Assembly (NCBI GenBank): GCA_002304995.1
Contig: DBPV01000094.1
Coordinates: 9,417 to 15,821 of the forward strand
Origin: Syntrophaceae bacterium UBA1411
Lineage (GTDB): Bacteria > Desulfobacterota > Syntrophia > Syntrophales > Smithellaceae
Length of the DNA stretch: 6,405 bases
Direction: 5' to 3'
Below the pieces are notes generated by a model. The model worked only from the letters and a program-made list of their open reading frames with translations, searched no databases and had not been told where the DNA came from. Shown here piece by piece: positions 1 to 6,405 of this stretch. How positions within the stretch are numbered: position 1 is the stretch's first letter; every line of letters starts with the position of its first letter. The position numbers and the translations under genes were made by a program.

Positions 1-4
1 CCAT

Positions 5-12
5 CTCCTCTT
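5..12 (-). promoter_or_regulatory. Shine-Dalgarno-like site for a gene beyond the left edge
   Basis: On the minus strand AAGAGGAG occurs 22 nt past the alpha-2-macroglobulin stop (TAA at 37-35). An ATG at 4-2 follows at once, which is too close to be served by it, so the likelier start lies just outside the window. No terminator separates the two, suggesting a tightly spaced operon. In E. coli and many Gram-negatives the gene after a thioester-type alpha-2-macroglobulin is pbpC (penicillin-binding protein 1C); that identity here is only an expectation. Confidence 0.45.
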
Positions 13-34
13 GTTCCCGCCGTCTGCCGGCCTT

Positions 35-3000
35 TTACGGAGCCACCGTGAACGCCGCGTTTGGCCGCTCGCCCAGCATCTCCGGAAAATACATCGCTTC
101 CACGCGCGTCGCCGGCAGATGGAAGGTTCCGCCGGCGTTGAGGCGGACTGTGTATTCCAGGCGCCAGCGGCCTTTGGGAACAAACTCGTAGTAGGCCCGG
201 AACGCTTCAAACGACCGCTCTTCAAACGCGGGCCACACGGCCCCTTCTTTCTTCTCGTCCGCCGTCAGCATCCGCGAATCACGCCCCAGACCGCCGCCCA
301 GAATCGTCGATCCCGCCGGCACCGGGTCGCTCACGACCACCCAGGTCTGGTCCGACTGAGCTTCCAGATCCAGGCGCACGCGCAGCACGTCGCCCCGCGT
401 CCAGCGGTTTTTATTTTTTTGTATCACGGGGAAAACCGTTTTCGTGATTGTGTAGCCGCTGGAGAAGGGCCGGCTTAACGGAATTGCCGCCAGGCTCGAA
501 ACGGTAAGCCAGGGCTTGCCCGTTCCCTCATGCCGGACGTCGAGAGAAGCCTTTGTCCGGGGCCAGGCAAAAAGCTCCGTTTTGCCTCCGGGCGAGGCGC
601 TCCAGTCGAGCGTTTTCGTCTGTCCGGCAAGGGCGGCGACGGTTCGGCCGGTTACCGGCTGGGACTCGAAGGTTTGTGAAAATTTTTCCATGGCGAGAAC
701 GCCCCAGGCGTTGGCCGTCGTCAGATCCCAGTGGCCCTGCTTTTGCCGGGCCAGCGCGCCCCGGGCGATCCGCGGAATGTCTTCCCGCCAGGACGGTTCG
801 TTCATCAGTGTCAGAAGCGCGCGCACGGCGTTTCCGTCCACCGACGTCAAGAGCCACCACAGGTGATCCGCTGCCGCGGTTGAAAAGCCCATCGTCCCGC
901 CCTGAAAATTCATCCGGGCGCGCAGGATTTGCTCCGCTTCCCGGATGCGTTCGTCGCGTCCGGGAATGCCGGGAATGTTGCGCAGAATGCTGCGCCAGTC
1001 GATGACGGCCGACGTCGGCCAGAGGTTCGGCTCGATCGTGATCGAATCCAGCATCGCCGCGGCGGCTTTGCCGTCGCGCGCCAGGGCTTCAACGGCCGAA
1101 AGCTTCCGGAGACTCAGATCCGGCGCGGCAAAAGAAGAAGCGCAGCTGTATTTGCCCGCAATGAAATTTTTCAGCCCTTCCTGCATCCTGGTGTGGGCGG
1201 CCTCCGGAATCGGCCAGCCCGCTTCGTGGGCGACGGCCAGGATGTAGGAGGTCAGCGTCGGAGAGCCGCACAGGAAATTGAGCGGAAAAAACCGCACCAG
1301 TCCGCCGTCGTCCAGATGGGCGGGCAGCCGGGCCATGTTTTCCTTCCAGAGCGCCTCGTCGCTGAGCGCCACGGCCATGGAAATCTTTTGCTCCATGCAG
1401 GTGTAGGGATACCGTTTCATGTAGTCCCGGACGCCGTCGAGCCCCTGGGCAAGCTTGGGTTTCAAACTCGCCTGTACGCCGCCCCGCCCGTTTGCCGCAT
1501 CGGCCGGCTTTTCCACGGTCAGCCGGTATGGCCCGTCAAGCTGCGTGATTGTGGCCGCATACGTCCGCACAGGCGTTGCCTCGACGACTTTCTGCGAGAG
1601 TTTGATCGTGTCGGCCGTCCGGCCCTGCGCCTCTTTCACCGACACTTTCCAGTCCAGCGTCTGGCGTCCGGCCGGAACCTGAATCGTCCAGCCCGTTTCC
1701 CTGGCTTCGCCGGGCCCGAGTGAAAGTGTGAGCGGCGCCGGTTCGGCGGCAAGTCCGGCGACGGCTGCGCTCACCCGAACCTCCAGCGGCCGCTCCGTGG
1801 TATTGCGGACGGTAAAGGGGGCAAAGATTCTGTCTCCCTGGCGGACCAGGGGCGCAAGGCCCGGCAGAATCATCAGGTCCTGCGTGGAACGGATCGTCGC
1901 ATAGCCCGTTCCGAAAAGACCCGCCCCCGCCGTGGCCACGGCGGCGATCCGAAAGCTGGTCAGCGAGTCGTTGAGCGGCACGTCGAGCGACGCCTCGCCC
2001 TGCGCGTTCAAGGAAACGCGCCCCTTCCACAGCAGGAGCGGATCGAACAGTTCCCGCGTCGGGTCGTGGCCGGTGGCCAGTCCGCCGCCGCCGCCCTGCG
2101 GCAGCGCCTTGAGGCCGAAATGGCGCTTGCCCACGACCTGCATCTGGGCCGTGGCGGTTTTCACGCTGGTGCCGCGCCGCCCCATCATGACCGGGAGCAA
2201 ATCCCAACTGCGGTTGGGCATCAGCTCCAGGAGTCCTTCGTCCACGACCGCCACGGCCGCTTCCGCGCCCGCCGGCGGCGGCTGGCCCGCCGCAGTCAGG
2301 ACCCGGATGTTCACTCTGGCCCGGTCGCGCACCTTGTATACTTTGGCGCCGGGCGTGACGGTCACCTTCAGCTCGGCGTTTTTCCAGCCGACGGCGATTT
2401 CACCGATGCCCAGCTTGTAGGCGGGCTTGCCCAGATCCGCCATGCCGGTCGGGGCGACGCCCGCCACGCGGCCGCGCACCACCAGCGCCGAGACGTAAAC
2501 GTTCGGCGCGTAAGACGCCTTTACCGGCACGTCGATGACCGGATTTTTTCCGGAAAGCGGTTTGACCCAGGCATCCAGAATGCCTTCACGTTCGACGGCG
2601 ACAAGCGCGGTGGCTTCGCGAAACGGCATGCGCACCTGAAAGACCGCCCGGTCGCCCGGTTCATAGCGCTTCTTTTCCGCGAGCAGATCGATCCGGTCGG
2701 AGTCGCCCGCCTCAAACCACCAGTCCTCCTTGTCCGCCACCCAGATGTCCCGGTTGGCGACGGTCTTATGTCCGGCCGCGTCCGTGCTTTCGGCCTGGAG
2801 GATGACGTTGCCCGCAACCGGCGCCCTGGCCGTGCAGAAGAGCAGGCCCTGCGCGCCGGTCCGTCCTTCGCAGATGAGGCCGGCGCTGCGCGTTTCCGTG
2901 GTGTGCTCGTAGGCGTAAAAGCCGCCGACGAGCCGCTTGCGGTGCGAGTAGGTTTTTCTGGAAAGCAAACGGACCTTCACCGGGGCGCCGGCGACGGGCG

Positions 3001-5755
3001 CGCCCGTGATGTCCAGCACCGCCACCTGAAACGCGAGCGCCTCCCGCGACGCGGTCCAGGAGTCGGGCCGGATGCCGATCAGATATTGCGAGGGCCACAG
3101 CGGCACGCGCGACGAAACGGTCGAGATTTCTCCGTTGGGATCGGAAAATTCCAGCTCGGCCGCCAGTTCGCGCGGCAGGTCCGCCTGCGGCAGGTTGTCG
3201 ATCTGAACCTGCAGCGATCCCGTCTTGTCCAGTGTCAGGTTCCGCGCCGGCAGTTTGACGGTCCGGCCCGCGTCGTCTTCTTCTGTGCCGTCGTAAGAGC
3301 CGCGCCTGGTGACGCCTTCGGCCACCGCGCCGTTGGCGAACACGAACTCCTCGTAGCCTTCAAAGGGCGCGATGTATTTGGGCCGCACTTCCGCGCGCAG
3401 CGTAACCGGCAGGTTGCCCGCGCCGCCGGAGGCGAGATACTGCACGCCCACGTCCAGTTGGGCCGCGCGCGCCCGGATCAGGGGAGAAGCGGGCGGCTGC
3501 AGAAATCCGCGCATGAGCGGAATCCGGTACTCCTCCACGCGGAGCGTGCCGGACGGATAGTCCTGCAGATTGATGAAATACAGCCCCAGCCTGGCTTCCC
3601 GCGGAATGGCCCAGACGCTTTCGGCCGCGCCTTTGGCGTCCCAGGCCAGCGGCAGTTCGTACTTCTGGCCGCTGCCCGCGTGCGTGATCGTCATTTTGGC
3701 GGGCGGCTTTCCCCGACTGTAAAACCGGAAGCCCGCGGGGGAATGTTCGCGCAGGAGGTGCTTCATGTGCACCGTGTCACCGGCGCGCAGGAGCGTCCGG
3801 TCGAAAACCGTGTGGGCGATGACCGGCGCCTGGTAAGGTTCCTGCAGAAGCTGGAAGCGCCAGGGTTCGATGCCCGAGTCCCAGCCCGAATGCACAAAGG
3901 TCAGATCCCTGCCGCTTTGCGCCGTGATGAAGAGTCCGCCCTGCAGGCCGAAAAGCGAAGCGCTTTCGTCGTAGCGGTACTGGTGATCTTCGTCTTCCTT
4001 GAAGGAGCAGTAGGGCAGTTCGCCCTCGCCGGGGAGTTTGCGCGAAACGGCGGCAATGCCGGAGGCGTCGGTTTTTCCGCGCCAGAGGACTTTGTCCCGG
4101 CAGTCCCGGATAGTGACGTCGGCGTCCGGCACAGGCCTGCCCTTGTCCAGCGTGGTGACCCACACGAGCGACGATTCGCGGCCCTGCTTGAAGTGGGCGG
4201 CCAGGTTGGTGACAAGCGCCGCCGTCTGAACGTACATCGGTTTTTCGGCGCCCAGAAGCGACTTGCCTAAAACGCGGCTTTCCAGTTCGACGATGTAGAA
4301 GCCGGGGCCGCCGAGGTCGATGCCGATCACCTCGAAGGCCTTGGCCCCGTTGGGTTTGGGAAGCTTCACCCGCGCGGGACGGGGGCCGGCGGAAAAGACC
4401 GATTTTGTCCGTGACACCGCGGCGACTTTGCGCAGCCAGGATTGGATGCCCGCGCCGCCGGTTCCGACACTTAAGATTTTTCCCGAGACCTCTCCTGCGG
4501 CTTTAAGCGAGGAAAGTCCGAGGGAGGCTTCGAGGTTCCGCACCGTGGCGGGCAGAAGTCCGCCCGCCTTGGCCTCCAGAATGCCGAAGCGTCCGGAAAA
4601 TTTTGCCAGCGGCGGATACTCGCCCGTCCGGACGGCAAGCGGAAACTGGCCGGCGTTGACCAGGCGGCGGCCCGCGTCGTCCTTCAGTCCGGGCGGCAGT
4701 TCAACGGTGAATCGGGCTTTCTCCGGAAAGGGCCCCTTAAAGGTCACCAAGTGGACATCCGTTTCGTTTTCATCCACCGCGGCGGTCCAGATTCTCTTAT
4801 CGGAAACGGCAGCGGCAGGTTTTCCCGCCTTTTTCTTTTCCGGCAGGGCAGGCCTGGCCTGCGGGGCGACGGCCCGCAGCAGAATCTTTTTGGCCTTGTC
4901 CTTGGCCAGCGGCGCCGTGAAGTTGACCGTCAGCGGCAGGAAGGGAATACAGTCGGTCTGCGGATTTTCGCGCGAGCAGGAGAATTCCGCAATAAAGGGT
5001 TTGCGCGTCTGGTAGGTGAAAACCTGGTCCTGGGCGGTTTCCACGCCCGTCCGGGATTGGATTCCCTTGCCCCAGATCAGCCGCACCCGGGTGTCGTTGG
5101 GGAAGCGCTGCCGGCTCTGAATCAGGAGAACGGGTTCCTCTTTTTTCTTTGCGGCGGTCTGTGCCGGTCGCCGCGGCCGGCGCAGGCCGCTTGCCGCCAG
5201 AATTTTCTCCCGGTCCTTCCCTTCGATGATCCGGATGCCGACGGCGTCGGCAATTCCGTCTACCGAGAAGGAGACGCGCTCCAGAACCGACCGGTCCTCC
5301 GGCGTCGCGTCGAGCGTCAGAATGAAAATCTGGTCCTCGTCGATGGCCGCCCCTTCGTAGGGGATGGCCCGGAGAACGGCCGGCCCGCCCGTCGTAAAAT
5401 GAAATTCCCTTTGACCGCCAAGCGGTCTGCCGTCGAGCGCCGCCAGCCCCGGTTTGAGCGTGAAGCGGCAGCCGATGCCCGCGGGAAGATCCTCGGCGAA
5501 ATCGTAAATCCAGTTGCGGCTGTCCGCCCAGCGCGCAGCGCCGGCGGCGGGGCAGGCGATGTCGAAGGGATCGGCCGGACTGCGGGGATCGCCGAAAGGG
5601 AACATCGGGTCGGTAAAGCGGACGCTCACCTGGCGGACGCCTTTGACGGTTCCCTGCGGGCTGAAAAGTTCCACGCCGGGGGGATCGGCGGCGAAGGCAG
5701 GGACGCACAGAAAAAAGACTAAAAAGAATAAGCCGGTGGATGTGATACGTTTCAT
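35..5755 (-). CDS. Periplasmic bacterial alpha-2-macroglobulin with intact CMEQ thioester
   Basis: The protein has 1906 residues. Seen: a signal peptide (Lys2-Arg3, hydrophobic residues 9-19, AFA/AD cleavage after about residue 22). Then come an N-terminal Ig-like region (about 28-115), an MG3-like domain near residue 507 (VTNLAAHFKQG), and an MG2-like motif at 652 (DRTLLRAGDTVHMK). The bait-region domain spans about 1020-1240 (RMPF at 1042-1045, VVDEGLLEL around 1172), and the A2M domain follows FDPLLLW (Trp1243). The thioester domain has CMEQ at 1453-1456 and HWDLTTANAW near 1676; a bMG10-like domain covers about 1770-1906. Known for the family: a protease cleaves the bait, the buried Cys-Gln thioester is exposed, and the protease is covalently trapped, protecting the periplasm. 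The 11 mature cysteines form five same-domain pairs plus Cys1453. The start at 5755 is chosen because AAGGAG lies 7 nt upstream and the signal peptide begins there; an in-frame ATG at 5830 overlaps the promoter. It is longer than E. coli YfhM (about 1650 aa), and no typical lipobox is seen, so it is probably soluble. No frameshift is visible. Family assignment is very secure; the trapping role is inferred. Confidence 0.95.
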   Translation of the reverse strand: MKRITSTGLFFLVFFLCVPAFAADPPGVELFSPQGTVKGVRQVSVRFTDPMFPFGDPRSPADPFDIACPAAGAARWADSRNWIYDFAEDLPAGIGCRFTLKPGLAALDGRPLGGQREFHFTTGGPAVLRAIPYEGAAIDEDQIFILTLDATPEDRSVLERVSFSVDGIADAVGIRIIEGKDREKILAASGLRRPRRPAQTAAKKKEEPVLLIQSRQRFPNDTRVRLIWGKGIQSRTGVETAQDQVFTYQTRKPFIAEFSCSRENPQTDCIPFLPLTVNFTAPLAKDKAKKILLRAVAPQARPALPEKKKAGKPAAAVSDKRIWTAAVDENETDVHLVTFKGPFPEKARFTVELPPGLKDDAGRRLVNAGQFPLAVRTGEYPPLAKFSGRFGILEAKAGGLLPATVRNLEASLGLSSLKAAGEVSGKILSVGTGGAGIQSWLRKVAAVSRTKSVFSAGPRPARVKLPKPNGAKAFEVIGIDLGGPGFYIVELESRVLGKSLLGAEKPMYVQTAALVTNLAAHFKQGRESSLVWVTTLDKGRPVPDADVTIRDCRDKVLWRGKTDASGIAAVSRKLPGEGELPYCSFKEDEDHQYRYDESASLFGLQGGLFITAQSGRDLTFVHSGWDSGIEPWRFQLLQEPYQAPVIAHTVFDRTLLRAGDTVHMKHLLREHSPAGFRFYSRGKPPAKMTITHAGSGQKYELPLAWDAKGAAESVWAIPREARLGLYFINLQDYPSGTLRVEEYRIPLMRGFLQPPASPLIRARAAQLDVGVQYLASGGAGNLPVTLRAEVRPKYIAPFEGYEEFVFANGAVAEGVTRRGSYDGTEEDDAGRTVKLPARNLTLDKTGSLQVQIDNLPQADLPRELAAELEFSDPNGEISTVSSRVPLWPSQYLIGIRPDSWTASREALAFQVAVLDITGAPVAGAPVKVRLLSRKTYSHRKRLVGGFYAYEHTTETRSAGLICEGRTGAQGLLFCTARAPVAGNVILQAESTDAAGHKTVANRDIWVADKEDWWFEAGDSDRIDLLAEKKRYEPGDRAVFQVRMPFREATALVAVEREGILDAWVKPLSGKNPVIDVPVKASYAPNVYVSALVVRGRVAGVAPTGMADLGKPAYKLGIGEIAVGWKNAELKVTVTPGAKVYKVRDRARVNIRVLTAAGQPPPAGAEAAVAVVDEGLLELMPNRSWDLLPVMMGRRGTSVKTATAQMQVVGKRHFGLKALPQGGGGGLATGHDPTRELFDPLLLWKGRVSLNAQGEASLDVPLNDSLTSFRIAAVATAGAGLFGTGYATIRSTQDLMILPGLAPLVRQGDRIFAPFTVRNTTERPLEVRVSAAVAGLAAEPAPLTLSLGPGEARETGWTIQVPAGRQTLDWKVSVKEAQGRTADTIKLSQKVVEATPVRTYAATITQLDGPYRLTVEKPADAANGRGGVQASLKPKLAQGLDGVRDYMKRYPYTCMEQKISMAVALSDEALWKENMARLPAHLDDGGLVRFFPLNFLCGSPTLTSYILAVAHEAGWPIPEAAHTRMQEGLKNFIAGKYSCASSFAAPDLSLRKLSAVEALARDGKAAAAMLDSITIEPNLWPTSAVIDWRSILRNIPGIPGRDERIREAEQILRARMNFQGGTMGFSTAAADHLWWLLTSVDGNAVRALLTLMNEPSWREDIPRIARGALARQKQGHWDLTTANAWGVLAMEKFSQTFESQPVTGRTVAALAGQTKTLDWSASPGGKTELFAWPRTKASLDVRHEGTGKPWLTVSSLAAIPLSRPFSSGYTITKTVFPVIQKNKNRWTRGDVLRVRLDLEAQSDQTWVVVSDPVPAGSTILGGGLGRDSRMLTADEKKEGAVWPAFEERSFEAFRAYYEFVPKGRWRLEYTVRLNAGGTFHLPATRVEAMYFPEMLGERPNAAFTVAP

Positions 5756-5762
5756 AACGTCT

Positions 5763-5768
5763 CTCCTT
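5763..5768 (-). promoter_or_regulatory. Ribosome binding site of the alpha-2-macroglobulin gene
   Basis: On the minus strand AAGGAG stands 7 nt before the ATG at 5755. This strong match and good spacing decide the start, against the in-frame upstream ATG at 5830, which has no comparable site. Confidence 0.85.
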
Positions 5769-5818
5769 ATGCGGGAAGGTCTGGAAATGAAGCGACAAGA
5801 CTTTTTTTTCGGGGAAAA

Positions 5819-5847
5819 AGAATACGGCATTCCACCGCGGGCGTCAA
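5819..5847 (-). promoter_or_regulatory. Sigma70-type promoter for the alpha-2-macroglobulin gene
   Basis: Read on the minus strand, TTGACG (5847-5842, 5 of 6 matches to the -35 consensus) is followed after exactly 17 bp by TATTCT (5824-5819, 4 of 6 matches to the -10). Transcription would start near the G/A at 5810-5809, giving a leader of about 55 nt before the ATG at 5755. The -10 box overlaps a copy of the word TGCCGTAT that forms the arms of the inverted repeat at 5995-6022. The promoter is predicted from sequence only. Confidence 0.65.
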
Positions 5848-5925
5848 CCGGTAATAAATGCCGGATATGCGAGGAAGAATTTTTACCGCGACGGGCGGCC
5901 GGACAGGGCTGCCGGGATGCGAACG

Positions 5926-5970
5926 GTACAAAATTGCATCAAAAAAATGCAGGGAATACAAATTTGTATT
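5926..5970. repeat. Palindrome with a degenerate second copy: candidate operator pair
   Basis: AATACAAATTTGTATT at 5955-5970 is a perfect 16-bp palindrome. A related site, GTACAAAATTGCAT at 5926-5939, matches the corresponding part of it at 11 of 14 positions and starts exactly 30 bp earlier, about three helical turns. The palindrome touches the TTGACA hexamer (5970-5975) proposed as the gdhA -35 box. An adjoining ATTTGACAAAT (5968-5978) is also an inverted repeat, with a 1-bp centre. The layout resembles a dimeric regulator binding cooperatively on one face of the helix. The regulator is unknown, and part of the symmetry could be chance in A+T-rich DNA. Confidence 0.5.
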
Positions 5971-5998
5971 TGACAAATCCGTTGTTTGCAAGTAGGCA
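5970..5998 (+). promoter_or_regulatory. Candidate promoter for gdhA
   Basis: A consensus TTGACA -35 hexamer lies at 5970-5975. With 17-bp spacing the -10 would be TAGGCA (5993-5998), a poor match, so this promoter may need an activator or may be misplaced. An alternative is TTGCCG (6011-6016), an 18-bp spacer and TTTAAG (6035-6040), each hexamer 4 of 6, giving a leader of about 40 nt. With the first choice the inverted repeat at 5995-6022 covers the -10 and the start site; with the second it covers the -35. Confidence 0.4.
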
Positions 5999-6022
5999 TA
6001 CGGCAAATGATTGCCGTATGCC
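5995..6022. repeat. Perfect 12-bp inverted repeat, 4-nt centre: candidate operator or leader hairpin
   Basis: The arms GGCATACGGCAA (5995-6006) and TTGCCGTATGCC (6011-6022) are perfectly complementary around the centre ATGA. The repeat ends 63 bp before the gdhA ATG and overlaps both candidate gdhA promoters. No T-run follows on either strand, so it is not an ordinary intrinsic terminator. A DNA operator for a dimeric regulator is the simplest reading; a hairpin in the gdhA leader RNA would require a start upstream of 5995. Confidence 0.6.
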
Positions 6023-6070
6023 GAAGGGGAACTGTTTAAGGACTGTCGGGGCAGGCAAAAACTAATACCA

Positions 6071-6077
6071 AAGGGAG
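6071..6077 (+). promoter_or_regulatory. Ribosome binding site of gdhA
   Basis: AAGGGAG lies 8 nt before the ATG at 6086, a normal spacing. It supports this start over the next in-frame ATG, which is at codon 29 and would remove conserved N-terminal sequence. Confidence 0.8.
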
Positions 6078-6085
6078 ATAAAACC

Positions 6086-6405
6086 ATGTCAGTCATCAGA
6101 GACGTAATTGAGAAAGTAAAGCGGACGGACCCGGATCAGCCGGAATTTCACCAGGCAGTGGAAGAAGTGATGGAGACGCTGGAGCCGACGGTCAAAAAGC
6201 ATCCCGAATTTGTGAAAGCCAATATCTACGAGCGGGTCGTCGAGCCGGAAAGAACCGTGATTTTCCGGGTGCCGTGGATGGACGACAAAGGCAATGTGCA
6301 GGTGAACCGCGGTTTCCGCGTTCAGTTCAACAACGCCATCGGCCCCTTCAAGGGCGGTTTGCGCTTCCATCCCTCCGTGAACCTGGGCATCATCAAATTC
6401 CTGGG
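6086..6405 (+). CDS. gdhA: Glutamate dehydrogenase, N-terminal part (cut by window edge)
   Basis: The gene encodes a cytoplasmic hexameric glutamate dehydrogenase, which interconverts 2-oxoglutarate plus ammonium and glutamate with a nicotinamide cofactor. Only 106 complete codons of an expected roughly 450 are present. Seen: an N-terminal helical segment with RTDPDQPEFHQAV and EEVMETLEP, then ERVVEPERTVIFRVPW and QVNRGFRVQFNNAIGPFKGG, then LRFHPSVNLGIIKFL. From recalled sequence, this runs nearly in register with E. coli GdhA. Lys89 of GPFKGG corresponds to a substrate-binding lysine of the family (ELFV dehydrogenase dimerisation domain). The catalytic lysine and the cofactor-binding fold lie beyond the window. 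NADP preference is inferred from resemblance to the GdhA type and is not visible here. The start is supported by AAGGGAG 8 nt upstream and alignment to the family N terminus. The gene diverges from the alpha-2-macroglobulin gene and has no obvious functional tie to it. Confidence 0.95.
   Translation, partial: MSVIRDVIEKVKRTDPDQPEFHQAVEEVMETLEPTVKKHPEFVKANIYERVVEPERTVIFRVPWMDDKGNVQVNRGFRVQFNNAIGPFKGGLRFHPSVNLGIIKFL

Larger units (their letters stand above)
5756..6085. other. Divergent intergenic control region (330 bp)
   Basis: This stretch separates the starts of the two divergent genes. Composition shifts from the G+C-rich coding sequence to a more A+T-rich one, most strongly at 5925-6010. 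I see promoter elements for both directions, two kinds of inverted repeat and the two ribosome binding sites. The reading frames that cross it carry no recognisable domain and overlap the flanking gene starts, so I call no small gene. No tRNA is seen, and no intrinsic terminator, which fits two genes diverging from here. Confidence 0.8.

Noticed and set aside
2066..4270. A 734-codon open frame on the plus strand, antisense to the alpha-2-macroglobulin gene
   Set aside because: It lies wholly inside the opposite gene. Its translation is Arg/Gly/His/Asp-rich with no recognisable domain, as expected for antisense frames of G+C-rich genes where stop codons are rare.
5688..5755. Lipoprotein signal with Cys17 as the acylated residue
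   Set aside because: The residues before the cysteine (FFL) do not fit a lipobox, and the hydrophobic core continues to a clear AFA/AD site. The call remains open to a proper predictor.
5756..5830. A 25-residue N-terminal extension of the alpha-2-macroglobulin from the in-frame ATG at 5830
   Set aside because: It would bury the signal peptide, lacks a ribosome binding site and overlaps the predicted -10 box. The ATG at 5755 has AAGGAG at 7 nt.
5995..6022. Inverted repeat read as an intrinsic terminator
   Set aside because: No T-run follows on either strand, and both flanking genes diverge from this region, so nothing is known to need terminating here.
5767..6096. A 109-codon minus-strand frame across the intergenic region, and a plus-strand frame from 5514 to 6065
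   Set aside because: Both run through promoter elements and overlap real gene starts. Their translations look like translated non-coding DNA.
6089..6370. A 93-codon minus-strand open frame over the gdhA start
   Set aside because: It is antisense to a clear GdhA N terminus and shows no family resemblance of its own.

Overview
The window holds one complete gene and the start of a second, transcribed divergently from a shared 330-bp intergenic region. The organism is a Gram-negative bacterium with G+C-rich coding DNA. The main gene encodes an exported, disulfide-rich protein suited to a periplasm, and the second begins a typical bacterial hexameric glutamate dehydrogenase. The very long (about 1900 aa) alpha-2-macroglobulin form and the general look of both proteins would fit a deltaproteobacterial or related lineage, but taxonomy cannot be settled from this sequence.

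Positions 35-5755 (minus strand): a complete 1906-residue bacterial alpha-2-macroglobulin (A2M). It has a Sec signal peptide and several macroglobulin-type beta domains. A bait/A2M region with a glycine-rich loop follows, then a thioester domain with an intact CMEQ motif (Cys1453 to Gln1456) and a C-terminal bMG10-like domain. Its product should be a periplasmic protease trap. About 22 bp beyond its stop, at the left edge, lies a Shine-Dalgarno-like stretch on the same strand. A further co-transcribed gene probably begins just outside the window; in many bacteria this partner is pbpC.

Positions 5756-6085: the divergent promoter region, clearly more A+T-rich than the genes. It holds a good sigma70-type promoter for the A2M gene, a weaker candidate for gdhA, a perfect 16-bp palindrome with a degenerate copy 30 bp away, and a perfect 12-bp-arm inverted repeat near the gdhA start. 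An 8-bp word, TGCCGTAT, forms both arms of that repeat and recurs at the A2M -10 box. This is the least explained part of the window.

Positions 6086-6405 (plus strand): the first 106 codons of gdhA, cut by the window edge. I see no functional link between the two genes beyond the shared control region, and no mobile element, CRISPR array, tRNA or rRNA. I found no convincing new multi-gene system here; the most open questions concern the thioester A2M itself and the operator-like repeats.
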